64,000 bases of DNA from DATFQI01 sp963831105 (GTDB lineage Bacteria > Actinomycetota > Thermoleophilia > Solirubrobacterales > Solirubrobacteraceae): positions 434,001-498,000 of the forward strand of contig CAWHOS010000007.1 in NCBI GenBank assembly GCA_963831105.1. Reading direction: 5' to 3'. Shown in pieces: positions 1-8,471 of the stretch (position 1 is the first letter of the stretch; each line of letters opens with the position of its first letter). Below the pieces are notes generated by a model. That model was not told the origin of the DNA. It was given only the letters and a program-made list of their open reading frames with translations, and did not search any database. The position numbers and the translations under genes are program-made.

Positions 1-594
1 CGCGGTGCGCACCGCGCGACGAGCCCGGGCCACGGCTCGCTGTCGTTCCTCGTGATCGAGAAGGGCGAGGGCGTGACCGCGAGCAAGCTCGAGAAGCTCG
101 GCTGGCACGCCTCCGACACGGGCGAGATCGCGTTCGCCGACGTGTTCGTGCCCGACGAGCACCTGCTCGGCGAGGAGGGCCGCGGCTTCTACCTGATCAT
201 GGCCAACTTCCAGTGGGAGCGGCTGCTGATGGCGCTCGGCGCGGTCGGCTCGATGCGCGCCGGCGCTCGAGCGCGCGATCCCGCGGCTGGCAGGGCCGCG
301 GGCAGGCGGTCCGGCACGCGGTCGCGGAGCTGGCCACGACCGCCGAGGCGGGCGCGCGCGCTGACCTACCACGCGCTGCGCCGCTTCCTCGACGGCGGCG
401 ACGCCGTGCGCGAGGTCACGATGGCCAAGCTCGCCACCCAGCGCGCGTCGTTCGACCTGCACGACCGGCTGCTCTCGCTGCTCGGCCCCGACCCGGAGCT
501 CGAGCGCGCGGCGCGCGACTCCCGCCTCGGGCCGATCGGCGGCGGCACCGACGAGATCATGAAGGAGATCCTGGGCCGGACGATGGGCGTCTGA
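1..594 (+). pseudogene. Acyl-CoA dehydrogenase, 5'-truncated and frameshifted
   Basis: Flavoenzyme that oxidises acyl-CoA to enoyl-CoA, passing electrons to ETF. The window opens inside the gene, so the N-terminal part is missing. Frame 1 reads well to about 255 (NFQWERLLMALGAVGS), ALERAI then appears in the next frame, QAVRHAVAELATTAEA in the third frame (about 300-350), and frame 1 resumes at ALTYHALRRF and runs to the tga at 592-594. Three net +1 steps therefore break about 100 bases of otherwise family-like sequence. The C-terminal motif GGGTDEIMKEIL is typical; where medium-chain enzymes have the catalytic Glu (YEGT) there is Gly, as in the isovaleryl-CoA type whose Glu lies elsewhere. 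It overlaps the next gene by one base. Family assignment is firm; whether the breaks are real is doubtful. Confidence 0.8.
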
Positions 595-2137
595 TGGCGG
601 ACTTCGGCGAGGCGATCGGGCAGGCGTACGCGACCGAGGGCGCGGCCATCGACCTCGGCCGCGGCGTCCACGAGGGCGCGCTGGCGCCGGAGGCGGTCGT
701 GCGGCTGCCGCTGGCGACGATGAACCGCCACGGGCTGATCGCGGGCGCGACCGGCACGGGCAAGACGAAGACGCTGCAGCTGATCGCCGAGCAGCTCTCC
801 GCCCAGGGCGTGCCCGTGTTCGTCGCCGACGTCAAGGGCGACGTCTCGGGCCTGGCCGAGCCGGGCGAGGCGGGCGGCCCGGCCGAGGCGCGGATGAAGG
901 ACCTCGGGCTGCCGTTCGCGCCCGACCGGCTTCCCGGTCGAGTTCCTCTCGCTCGGCGGCATCGGCCCCGGCGTGCCGGTGCGCGCGACGGTCTCCGACT
1001 TCGGGCCGCAGCTGCTGGCGCAAGGTGCTCGGCGCCAACGAGACGCAGGAGTCCTCGCTCGGGCTCGTCTTCCACTACGCCGACACCAAGGGCCTGCCGC
1101 TGCTCGACCTCGGCGACCTGCGCGCGCTGCTGACGTACCTGGACTCCAAGGACGGCAAGGCCGAGCTGGAGGGCATCGGCGGGCTCTCGAAGGCGACCGT
1201 CGGCGTGCTGCTGCGCTCGCTCGTCGGCCTGGAGACCGGCGGCGGGACGGAGTTCTTCGGCGAGCCGCAGCTCGACATCGCCGACCTGATGCGGGTCGGC
1301 GCCGGACGGCCGCGGCGTGATCTCCTGCCTCGAGCTGCCGGCCGTCCAGGACAAGCCCGGGCTGTTCTCGACGGTGATGATGTGGCTCGTCGCCGAGCTG
1401 TTCGAGCAGCTCCCGGAGGCGGGCGACCTCGACAAGCCCAAGCTCGTCTTCTTCCTCGACGAGGCGCACCTGCTGTTCGCCGACGCGACCGACGCGTTCG
1501 TCGGAGTCGGTCGACGCGCACCGTGCGGCTGATCCGCTCCAAGGGCGTCGGCGTCTTCTTCGTCACCCAGGCGCCGACCGACCTCCCCGAGTCCGTGCTC
1601 GGCCAGCTCGGCAGCCGCGTCCAGCACGCGCTGCGCGCGTTCACGCCCAAGGACGCGAAGGACCTCAAGCGCGGTCGTCTCGACCTACCCGACGTCGGAC
1701 TTCTACGACGTCGGCGAGCTGCTGACCTCGATGGGCACGGGCGAGGCGGCGGTCACGCTGCTCGAGCGAGAAGGGCGTGCCGACGCCCGTCGTGCACACG
1801 CGGATGCTCGCGCCCGCCTCGAAGATGGCGCCGGCCGGCCGACGTCGACGGCGCGGCGAAGGCCTCGCCGCTGTACGCGAAGTACGGCGCGCGCGTGGAC
1901 GCGCAGAGCGCGCGCGAGATGCTCGCGGCGCGCCTCGAGGCCGCGAGCACGCCGGCGGCGAAGCCCGAGGCCGACAAGCCGCTCGAGCACATCCCGGCGC
2001 CCAAGCTCCCCAAGCAGCGCCGCGCGCCGGCGCCGGAGCCCGGCGGGATCGGCGACTTCCTCAACTCGCGCCAGGGCAAGGCGATCCAGCGCGAGGTGAT
2101 CCGCGGCGTGTTCGGGATGCTTCGGAAGCGGTTGTAG
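594..2137 (+). pseudogene. HerA-like ATPase (DUF853), frameshifted
   Basis: DUF853/HerA-like P-loop ATPase, a family of hexameric DNA-translocase-like proteins of uncertain role. ATG at 594 overlaps the upstream stop. Walker A is GATGTGKTKT (about 745-775) and Walker B is LVFFLDEAHLLF (about 1443-1478). The C-terminus ends GVFGMLRKRL before tag 2135-2137. The reading frame changes near 930, 1022, 1305, 1505-1520, 1687, 1770 and 1840. Each change is a net +1 step, and the protein sequence stays family-like on both sides (for example DFGPQLLAQ then VLGANETQESSLG, where one extra a at about 1022 restores the frame). Either a recently decayed gene or, more likely, insertion errors in the assembly. 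Confidence 0.8.
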
Positions 2138-2148
2138 CGCCGGCGTCT

Positions 2149-2167
2149 ACGTCAACGGCGGCTGGGT
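2149..2167 (+). repeat. 19-bp block shared with 47524-47542 (inverted)
   Basis: The sequence acgtcaacggcggctgggt lies 11 bases after the DUF853 stop. The identical 19 bases occur on the minus strand at 47524-47542, downstream of the RecQ stop. In both places the block precedes a 43-bp palindrome (77 bases here, 28 bases there), so it appears to be part of one dispersed element. Confidence 0.6.
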
Positions 2168-2244
2168 AGGGAGGTGGGAGTTTCGGGGCCGTTTCGTTGC
2201 GATTGGGCGTTGAGTGGTGACGCGATCGGGGCGAGATTGGCGGG

Positions 2245-2287
2245 GTGGAGCAACTTGACCGGCCTATAGCCCGCAAACCTGCTCCAC
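2245..2287 (+). repeat. 43-bp imperfect palindrome with CTATAG core, copy 1
   Basis: Arms GTGGAGCA and TGCTCCAC are perfect inverted repeats; inside are TTGACC, a central GCCTATAGC and CCGCAAAC. Related copies of exactly the same length lie at 47401-47443 and 47453-47495, both inverted relative to this one. The first three bases are the apparent GTG start codon of the DUF559 gene, so the element either overlaps that gene's translation start or supplies its first 14 codons. Confidence 0.75.
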
Positions 2288-3131
2288 TTGGGCTTGCGGG
2301 CGCGATCGCGGCCCCGCAGCACGGGGTTGTGACGCGACGCCAGCTGCTGCGGGCGGGCTTGTCGCGCGATCAGGTCGATCATCTGGTCGGCGGCCGGCCG
2401 TCTCATCCTCCTTTACCGCGGTGTTTACGCCGTGGGCCATCGACCGGTCGGGACCCCGCAGCCGCGACATGGCGGTTGCCCTGCTCGCGAACGGCCCGGT
2501 CGCATGGCACAGCGCGGCGGGCCTGTGGGCGATCACGCGCCCGTGGCACGGGCCGGTGCACGCGCTCGGCTCGCACAGCTGGAGCGGCCCCGGCTTCGTC
2601 ATCCACCGCACGCGCAACCTCCCACCAGAGGACGTCACCGTCCACTGGGGCATCCCGGTCACCACACCCCTCCGAACACTCCTGGACCTCTCCCGAACAC
2701 TCTCCCTCGAGGCCATGGACACCCTGCTGGCCGAGGCACTGGTCCGCAAGCTGGTCACGCTCGAAGACCTGCAGCCACGGGCAACCGGCAAGCTGAGGCG
2801 CCTGCTCGAAACGGCAGCGCCGACGAAGTCGAAGCTCGAGCGCGACCTACGCAGGCTCCTCCGTGACCACGGCCTCCCCCGACCGATCTCCAACGGCATC
2901 GTCGAGGGCTACGAGGTCGACCTGCACTGGCCGGACCTGAAGCTCGTGGCCGAGCTCGACGGCTACGCCTACCACGCACACCGCCGCGCCTTCGAGACCG
3001 ACCGCGAACGCGACATCGTGCTCGCCGCCGCCGGCTGGCGCACGGTCCGCGTCACCGACCGCCAGCTGAACGAGACGCGCGCGACGACCGCCGAGCGGTT
3101 CGTGGCGCTGCTCAGCAGCCGCGCGTGCTGA
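2245..3131 (+). pseudogene. AbiEi-type wHTH / DUF559 (Vsr-like) endonuclease-fold protein, frameshifted
   Basis: N-terminal AbiEi-like winged-helix antitoxin domain (QHGVVTRRQLLRAGLSR, then LILLYRGVYAVGHRP) followed by a C-terminal DUF559 domain of the PD-(D/E)XK/Vsr fold (YEVDLHWPDLKLVAELDGYA, then FETDRERDIVLAAAGWRTVR). GTG 2245 is the only in-frame start before the conserved region and is the first codon of the palindromic repeat. Frame breaks near 2395 and 2445 are both net +1 steps, and the protein reads well on each side. No AbiEii nucleotidyltransferase toxin is adjacent, so this is an orphan. The 3' end overlaps the convergent PHP gene by 20 bp. Target and activity are unknown. Confidence 0.75.
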
Positions 3132-4789
3132 CGCGGCCGCGCTTGGCGGCGCGGAACCAGATCGGCGTGCCGACGGCCTCGGTGACCTGGCCGTCCTGCA
3201 CGCGCAGCCCGTAGCGGCCGGACTGCGTGACCGTGCGCTTGATCGAGCTGGAGCCCGTCGCGATCACGGTGCCGTTGCGCAGGAGCTGCAGGACGCCGCC
3301 GCCGGTCGCTCGCGCGGCGAGCTTCAGGTTGCGGCCGCGGGCGCTGTCTCCGAAGATCGCCCGCTTGCGCGCGCCGGGGACGCGGCCGGTGAAGCGCAGG
3401 CTCGGGCCGGAGGGGCCGGCGATCTTGGCGTAGGTGTGGCCGGCCTTGACGGCGCAGCGGAGGCCCTTCTCGCTGAGCTGCTTCGCATGGACGGCGGTGG
3501 CGCCGACGCCGACCGGCGACTGGGTCGGGCTGTCCGTGCGGCCCGCCCGGTGCGAGTCGCTGACCCCGAGCGCGGCGGCGTGCGCGCCGGCGGCGAGCGC
3601 CTGCTCGTAGAAGTCGATCGCGGTGCTCGTGAACGGGTTGGGCGCCTCGCCGATCTTCTGCGGCCCCGTGTTGACCTCGATCGCGTCGACCAGCTTGTAG
3701 TTCGTCTCCTGGGCGGAGTAGTCCCACGGGCAGCCGCGGCAGAGCAGCGCGAACAGCGGGTTCGAGGACGGGAAGATCGTCGGGTGGTTGATCTGCGTGA
3801 AGCCGCCGGCGCTGCGGACGTCGCGCAGGATCCGGCTCGCGGGCTGCGCCGCCCGGCGCAGCGTCACGCCGCCGTCGGCGCGCAGGTCGTAGACCGGCCC
3901 GGTGCGGTAGTCGACGTAGCGGCCGGAGATCTGGTTGTTCGTGTGCCCGCGGTAGGTGATGACCTCCGAGGAGCGGGCGACGAGGTGACGGCCGGTCTTG
4001 TAGCGGCCGATCTCGCCCCAGGCCGAGTCCGTCACGTAGTCGGTCAGCGTGATGAAGTCGAGCTTCGCCCGCCGGAAGGCGTAGTCGAAGGTCTCGCGCA
4101 TCGTCGCGTCGCCGAGCGCGGAGTGCTCCGCGTGCACGTGCAGGTCGCCCGTGTACCAGCCGGCCTTCTTGCGCTTGGGCTTGGAGGGGTAGCGGGCCTT
4201 GCGGTAGGGCCGGTCGGCGAACGCCGGGTCGCTGGAGTACTCGACCTCGACCCGCCAGGCGACGCGGTCGTCGGCGTCGCCGAGGTCGCGCGCCGGCGAT
4301 CGCGGCCAGCCCGAGCTCGGCGGACCAGCGTCCAGGCCGGATCGGCCCCGGCCGGAAGCCGCGCGTGGTCTTGCCGGGCACGTGGCCCTTCGGCTTCGCG
4401 AGGTACTCCGCCTCGGTCGAGAAGCCCTCGGGCGAGAGCGTCACGTCCGGGTGGCTGGAGCCGCCCCAGCCGCGGAAGCCGCGCGGGTCGTAGATCCCCA
4501 GGTCGAGCGTGTGGCGGACGTTGGGCGTCGGCACCTCGGGCTGGTCGAAGCAGTACTTCACGCGCACCGCGGTGGTGCCGGCGGGCACGTCGAACGGCAC
4601 GAGCACGTAGCCGCCCTGCAGGTTGGACTCGAAGCTGCCCGTGGTGAGCTGGTCGATTCGGATCGGATCGCCAGGGCAGGGCTCGGCCACCGAGGAGGTC
4701 ACGGCCGTCGCGGCGGTGGCGAGGTCGTGCGCCTGCGCGGAGCCGGGGAGGGCGAGGACGGCGGCGAGGATCAGCAGGGCACGGCGCAC
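3112..4789 (-). CDS. Secreted PHP-domain metal-dependent phosphoesterase-like protein (CehA/McbA family), one frameshift
   Basis: Exported protein with a C-terminal PHP hydrolase domain. The metal-site signatures GDLHVHAEHS, LTDY, FTQINHP and VSDSHR are all present, so the site looks intact. I choose GTG 4789: it gives a clean signal peptide (MRRALLILAAVLALPGSAQA) and lies 10 bases after a TAGACT box at 4800-4805. A GTG at 4831 in the same frame would leave only 17 bases to the divergent SDR gene. Near 4285-4300 the frame shifts once (AAIA, then ARDLGDADDRVAWRVEVEYS), again a net +1 step. The N-terminal 170 residues form a beta-rich accessory region without a family I recognise. Substrate unknown. 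Confidence 0.75.
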
Positions 4790-4848
4790 GGCGAGGGCGA
4801 GTCTATGCAGAATGGCGGCCTCTCGGATCACGAAACCAGGAGACGACC

Positions 4849-5676
4849 ATGGGAGTCCTCGACGGCAAGGTGGCGATCGTCACCGGATCGGCCCGCGGCA
4901 TCGGGCGCGCGACGGCGGAGCTGCTCTCCGAGCAGGGCGCGAGCGTGCTGATCAACGACCTCGACGGCGACGTCGCGGAGCAGACGGCGTCCGAGATCGC
5001 GGGCGAGACGGCCGTCTACGCGGGCGACCTCACCGCCGAGGGCGCGTGCGACGAGCTCGTGCAGACGGCGATCGACGCCTGGGGCAAGATCGACATCATC
5101 GTCAACAACGCCGGCTACACGATCGACGCGCCGATCCACAAGATGAGCGACGACGCGTTCCAGCGGATGCTCGACATCCACACGATCGTGCCGTTCCGCG
5201 TGATCCGCGCCGCCGCGCCGCACCTGCGCGAGCCGGCCAAGAAGGAGCGCGAGGAGGGCACGGAGGTCTTCCGCAAGATCGTCAACGTCTCCTCGATCTC
5301 GGGCACGATGGGCAACGCCGGCCAGGCCAACTACTCGGCCGGCAAGAGCGCCGTCGTCGGCCTGACGAAGACGCTGGCCAAGGAGTGGGGCCAGTTCAAG
5401 ATCAACGTCAACGCGGTCGCGTTCGGCTGGATCGAGACCCGCCTGACCGCCTCCAAGGTCGACGACAACACGATGGAGATCGGCGGCGAGAAGGTGCAGC
5501 TCGGCATCCCCGACCAGATGCGCGGCATGGCCTCGATGCTGATCCCGCTGGGCCGGACCGGGACGCCCGAGGAGGCCGCCGGCGGCGTGTTCTTCCTCTG
5601 CTCGCCGTGGTCGAACTTCGTGCACGGCCAGGTCCTGAACATCACGGGCGGGCAGTTCACGGGGATGACGACGTGA
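4849..5676 (+). CDS. Short-chain dehydrogenase/reductase (FabG-like)
   Basis: 275-residue classical SDR, an NAD(P)-dependent oxidoreductase of the cytosol. Cofactor motif TGSARGIG at residues 12-19, NNAG at 86-89, active-site Ser near 148-149 and YSAGK at 162-166, all intact. A good Shine-Dalgarno (aggag) precedes ATG 4849. The stop overlaps the GTG of the following acetyltransferase (gtga), so the two are translationally coupled. A long insert at about 128-140 (EPAKKEREEGTEV) separates the NNAG strand from the catalytic Ser. Substrate cannot be read from sequence; a beta-hydroxyacyl or alcohol substrate is typical. Confidence 0.85.
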   Translation: MGVLDGKVAIVTGSARGIGRATAELLSEQGASVLINDLDGDVAEQTASEIAGETAVYAGDLTAEGACDELVQTAIDAWGKIDIIVNNAGYTIDAPIHKMSDDAFQRMLDIHTIVPFRVIRAAAPHLREPAKKEREEGTEVFRKIVNVSSISGTMGNAGQANYSAGKSAVVGLTKTLAKEWGQFKINVNAVAFGWIETRLTASKVDDNTMEIGGEKVQLGIPDQMRGMASMLIPLGRTGTPEEAAGGVFFLCSPWSNFVHGQVLNITGGQFTGMTT

Positions 5677-6123
5677 CCGCCGTCTCGACGGTCGGCGAGG
5701 CGGATCTCGGCGAGCTGCTGCCGCTGGTGCGCGGCTACGCCGACTTCTACGAGGTCACGCCGTCCGACGAGGCCCTGCTCGAGCTCTCGCGCGCGCTGAT
5801 CGCCGACCCGATCGGCGAGGGGCATGCAGTTCCTCGCCCGCGACGGCGACGGCCGCGCGATCGGCTTCGCGACCGTCTACTGGCTGTGGTCGACGACCAG
5901 CGCCTCGCGGATCGGGCTCATGAACGACCTGTTCGTGGCGCCCGAGGGCCGCGGCAGCGGCGCCGCCGAGGCGCTGATCGAGCGCTGCCGCCAGGCGTGC
6001 CGCGAGCGCGGCGCGACCAAGCTCACGTGGCAGACCGCGAAGGACAACGGGCGCGCCCAGGCCGTCTACGACCGCATCGGCGGCAAGCGCGAGGAGTGGC
6101 TCGACTACTCGCTCGACGCGTAG
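5673..6123 (+). CDS. GNAT-family N-acetyltransferase, one frameshift
   Basis: GNAT acyltransferase of about 150 residues. The N-terminal part (VTAVSTVGEADLGELLPLVR) starts at GTG 5673, overlapping the SDR stop. At about 5820 one extra g in gaggggcatg breaks the frame, and the rest continues from MQFLARDGDG in the +1 frame. The acetyl-CoA loop region reads LFVAPEGRGSGAAEALIE, and the end YDRIGGKREEWLDYSLDA is typical. It probably acetylates a small-molecule amine. The single insertion in a g-run looks like a sequencing error. Confidence 0.75.
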
Positions 6124-6133
6124 GCTGCGGCCC

Positions 6134-6508
6134 ATGAAAGTCGTCAAACCGAGCGATGAGGAGCGCGACGTCCCGCGCGGGGTGGTCGGCGGAGCCGAGA
6201 TCTCCCAGGCGACGACGGGCGCCACGAACATCTACATGGGCGTGTTCCGCGTGCCGCCCGGCGCGCGCTCCCGCCCGCACTACCACGAGGCCTGCGAGAG
6301 CGCGGTCTACATGCTCTCCGGCCGCCTGTCGGTCAAGTGGGGCGACCACCTGGAGCAGGAGGTCGAGATCGGCCCCGGCGACATGGTCTACGTCCCGCCG
6401 AGAGAGACCCACATCCTCCAGAACCTCAGCGACAGCGAGCCGGCGGAGTACGTCGTCGCCCGCGACTCGCCCACTGAGGACTCCGTCGAGGTGCCCTGGG
6501 CCGGCTGA
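6134..6508 (+). CDS. Small cupin-domain protein
   Basis: 124-residue single cupin barrel. Motif 1 reads SRPHYHEACESAVYMLSG and motif 2 PGDMVYVPPRETHILQN, supplying His/Glu metal ligands. Such proteins can be dioxygenases, isomerases or sugar-binding sensors; nothing here decides between them. A TAGGCT box at 6121-6126 ends 7 bases before ATG 6134 and there is no Shine-Dalgarno, so transcription may start at the ATG. A strong hairpin follows the gene at 6517-6559. Confidence 0.75.
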   Translation: MKVVKPSDEERDVPRGVVGGAEISQATTGATNIYMGVFRVPPGARSRPHYHEACESAVYMLSGRLSVKWGDHLEQEVEIGPGDMVYVPPRETHILQNLSDSEPAEYVVARDSPTEDSVEVPWAG

Positions 6509-6516
6509 AACCAATC

Positions 6517-6559
6517 GAGCGGTCACTTCTTCAGGCTGAGCCTGAAGAACTGACCGCTC
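6517..6559. terminator. Strong inverted repeat, likely terminator after the cupin gene
   Basis: Two 21-base arms (6517-6537 and 6539-6559) match at 20 of 21 positions around one central base. No T-run follows, which is usual for high-GC actinobacteria. It lies between the cupin stop and the promoter of the efflux pump. Confidence 0.6.
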
Positions 6560-6597
6560 GCGAACGCCGCGGGCACTCCCCACCCCTTACCCAGCGC

Positions 6598-6626
6598 TTG
6601 ACAGCCCAGGGTTGTGAGTGCATACT
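6598..6626 (+). promoter_or_regulatory. Sigma-70-type promoter of the DHA2 pump
   Basis: TTGACA at 6598-6603, a 17-base spacer and CATACT at 6621-6626. The expected start point is about 6633-6635, at the ATG at 6635, which predicts a leaderless mRNA. Confidence 0.6.
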
Positions 6627-6656
6627 CACTACCTATGGTTAGTGATCGCTCACAAC
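6611..6656. promoter_or_regulatory. Nested palindromes over promoter and start codon (operator candidate)
   Basis: Three inverted repeats overlap: gttgtgag/ctcacaac (6611-6618 and 6649-6656), gtgagt/actcac (6614-6619 and 6624-6629) and tcacta/tagtga (6626-6631 and 6640-6645). They cover the -10 box and the first codons. This is the usual arrangement for a TetR-type repressor site on an efflux gene, but no regulator gene is adjacent. Confidence 0.5.
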
Positions 6657-8077
6657 AGATCCGTCCCAAGTGGACGTTCGCGGTCGTCTCGACCGCGCTC
6701 TTCATGGTCGTCCTCGACAACCTCGTCGTCACGACCGCGCTGCCCAGCATCCGCGCCGACCTCGGCGCGACGATCGAGTCGCTGCAGTGGACCGTCAACG
6801 CCTACACGCTCACCTTCGCGGTGCTGCTGCTCACCGGCGCGGCGCTCGGCGACCGCTTCGGCCGCAAGCGCATGTTCGGCATCGGCGTCACCGTCTTCAC
6901 GATCGCCTCGGCCGCCGCGGCGCTCGCCCCGACCACCGAGGCGCTGATCGCCGCCCGCGCCATCCAGGGCGCGGGCGCCGCTGCCGTGCTGCCGCTGACG
7001 CTGACGCTGCTCTCCGAGGCTTTCCCGGCCGGCCGCCGCGGGCTCGTGCTCGGGCTCTGGTCGGGCCTCTCCGGGCTCGCCGTCGCGGTCGGCCCGCTCG
7101 TCGGCGGCGCGGTCGTCGACGGCATCTCGTGGCACTGGATCTTCTGGATCAACGTGCCGATCGGCATCGCCCTCGTGCCGCTCGCGGCCCGCTTCCTGAC
7201 CGAGAGCCACGGCCCGGCGAAGCACCTCGACCTGCCCGGCCTCGCGCTCGGCGGGCTCGGGCTGCTCGGCGTCGTCTACGGCATCGTGCGCGGCAACGAG
7301 CAGGGCTGGGCCTCCGCCGAGATCCTCGGCTCGCTGATCGCCGGCGCGGTGCTCGTGGCCGCCTTCGTCGCCTGGGAGCTGCGCGCGCCGCACCCGATGC
7401 TGCCGATGCGCTTCTTCCGCTCGCGGACCTTCTCGTCCGCCAACGGCGTGGGCTTCGTCATGTCCTTCGGCGTCTTCGGCTCGATCTTCCTGCTCGCGCC
7501 GTTCCTGCAGGTCACCCAGGGCCTGTCCCCGCTGGAGGCCGGCATCCGCACGCTGCCGTGGACGGCCATGCCGATCCTCGTCGCCCCGTGGGCCGGCATC
7601 CTGTCCGACCGGATCGGCTCCCGGCCGCTGATGGCGACCGGCCTGGCGCTGCAGGCGGGAGCGCTGGCGTGGCTGGCCGCGATCTCGACACCCGGCATCG
7701 CCTACACGTCGCTCGTGCTGCCGTTCATCATGGCCGGGGCGGGCATGGCGCTCGTCTTCGCGCCCTCGGCAAACGCGGTCCTCGGCTCGGTCGACCAGCG
7801 CTCCGCCGGCCAGGCCTCCGGCGCGACCAACGCGATCCGCGAACTCGGCGGCGTGATGGGCATCGCGGTGCTCGCGAGCGTCTTCAGCGCCCACGGCTCC
7901 TACGCGTCCCCGCAGGCCTACACCGACGGCATGGTCAGCGCGGTCTGGGTCGGCGCGGCGGTGCTCGCCGCGGGCGCGCTGGTCGCGCTGCTGATCCCGC
8001 GAGCCGCGGGGCGCGGCACCGCGCCGGCGACCGCTCCGGCCCCGGTCCATGCCGTCGCAGAGCCCGTGGCCGCCTGA
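6635..8077 (+). CDS. DHA2-family (EmrB/QacA-like, 14-TM) drug efflux MFS transporter
   Basis: 480-residue inner-membrane proton/drug antiporter of the major facilitator superfamily. Motif A appears as GDRFGRKRMFGIG after TM2; motif C-like glycine-rich helix GLAVAVGPLVGG after it; the first helix contains LDNLVVTTALP, typical of the DHA2 14-helix group. ATG 6635 is preferred over GTG 6614 because the promoter places the transcript start at about 6635. Alone in its transcription unit, between two hairpins. Palindromes across the promoter suggest repression relieved by a substrate. A second DHA2 gene lies at 27365. Confidence 0.85.
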   Translation: MVSDRSQQIRPKWTFAVVSTALFMVVLDNLVVTTALPSIRADLGATIESLQWTVNAYTLTFAVLLLTGAALGDRFGRKRMFGIGVTVFTIASAAAALAPTTEALIAARAIQGAGAAAVLPLTLTLLSEAFPAGRRGLVLGLWSGLSGLAVAVGPLVGGAVVDGISWHWIFWINVPIGIALVPLAARFLTESHGPAKHLDLPGLALGGLGLLGVVYGIVRGNEQGWASAEILGSLIAGAVLVAAFVAWELRAPHPMLPMRFFRSRTFSSANGVGFVMSFGVFGSIFLLAPFLQVTQGLSPLEAGIRTLPWTAMPILVAPWAGILSDRIGSRPLMATGLALQAGALAWLAAISTPGIAYTSLVLPFIMAGAGMALVFAPSANAVLGSVDQRSAGQASGATNAIRELGGVMGIAVLASVFSAHGSYASPQAYTDGMVSAVWVGAAVLAAGALVALLIPRAAGRGTAPATAPAPVHAVAEPVAA

Positions 8078-8083
8078 GCGGCC

Positions 8084-8117
8084 GGCGTGCCGCGCGCCCC
8101 AAGGCGCGCGGCACGCC
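8084..8117. terminator. Terminator hairpin between convergent genes
   Basis: Perfect 15-bp stem (8084-8098 with 8103-8117) and a ccaa loop, placed 6 bases after the efflux-pump stop and just before the end of the convergent secreted-protein gene. It can serve both strands. Confidence 0.75.
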
Positions 8118-8123
8118 TCCACG

Positions 8124-8399
8124 TCATCCCCCTTGGACCGTGTTGTCGCGGAACGCGAAGCCGCCGTCGAGCGGGCCGTGGGAGAACGGCTTGGTGCAGG
8201 TCATGCCGTCGCCGTTGCCGTCCAGCGACGGGATCCCGTCCGCCTCCTCGGGCGTGATGCCGAGGCCCGCGACGCTCGCGAGCGTCCACTCGCCGCCGGA
8301 GGGACAGGCGCCGGTGCTCTTGGCCCCGGCGGCAGGCGCAGCGGCGAGCAGGGCTGCGGCCGAGGCCGCCATCACCGTCACGCGAAGCGATCTGCGCAT
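8124..8399 (-). CDS. Small secreted protein with Excalibur-like calcium loop
   Basis: 91 residues: a signal peptide (MRRSLRVTVMAASAAALLAA, cleavage after AGA), then a mature part of about 65 residues with two cysteines and the loop DGNGDGMTCTK. DxNxDGxxC resembles the Excalibur calcium-binding motif of extracellular Gram-positive proteins. ATG 8399 is preferred over upstream starts because it begins the signal peptide and has gggag 9 bases before it. Function unknown; a secreted or cell-surface role is likely. Confidence 0.6.
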   Translation of the reverse strand: MRRSLRVTVMAASAAALLAAAPAAGAKSTGACPSGGEWTLASVAGLGITPEEADGIPSLDGNGDGMTCTKPFSHGPLDGGFAFRDNTVQGG

Positions 8400-8471
8400 C
8401 TCAAGCTCCCATCGTCGGACGGCGCCCCCGAGCCGCGAACGCGCTGACCTTCTCAGCACTCAGGAGACCGG

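Noticed and set aside
2245..3131. A complete AbiE toxin-antitoxin pair
   Set aside because: Only an AbiEi-like domain fused to DUF559 is present; there is no AbiEii nucleotidyltransferase.
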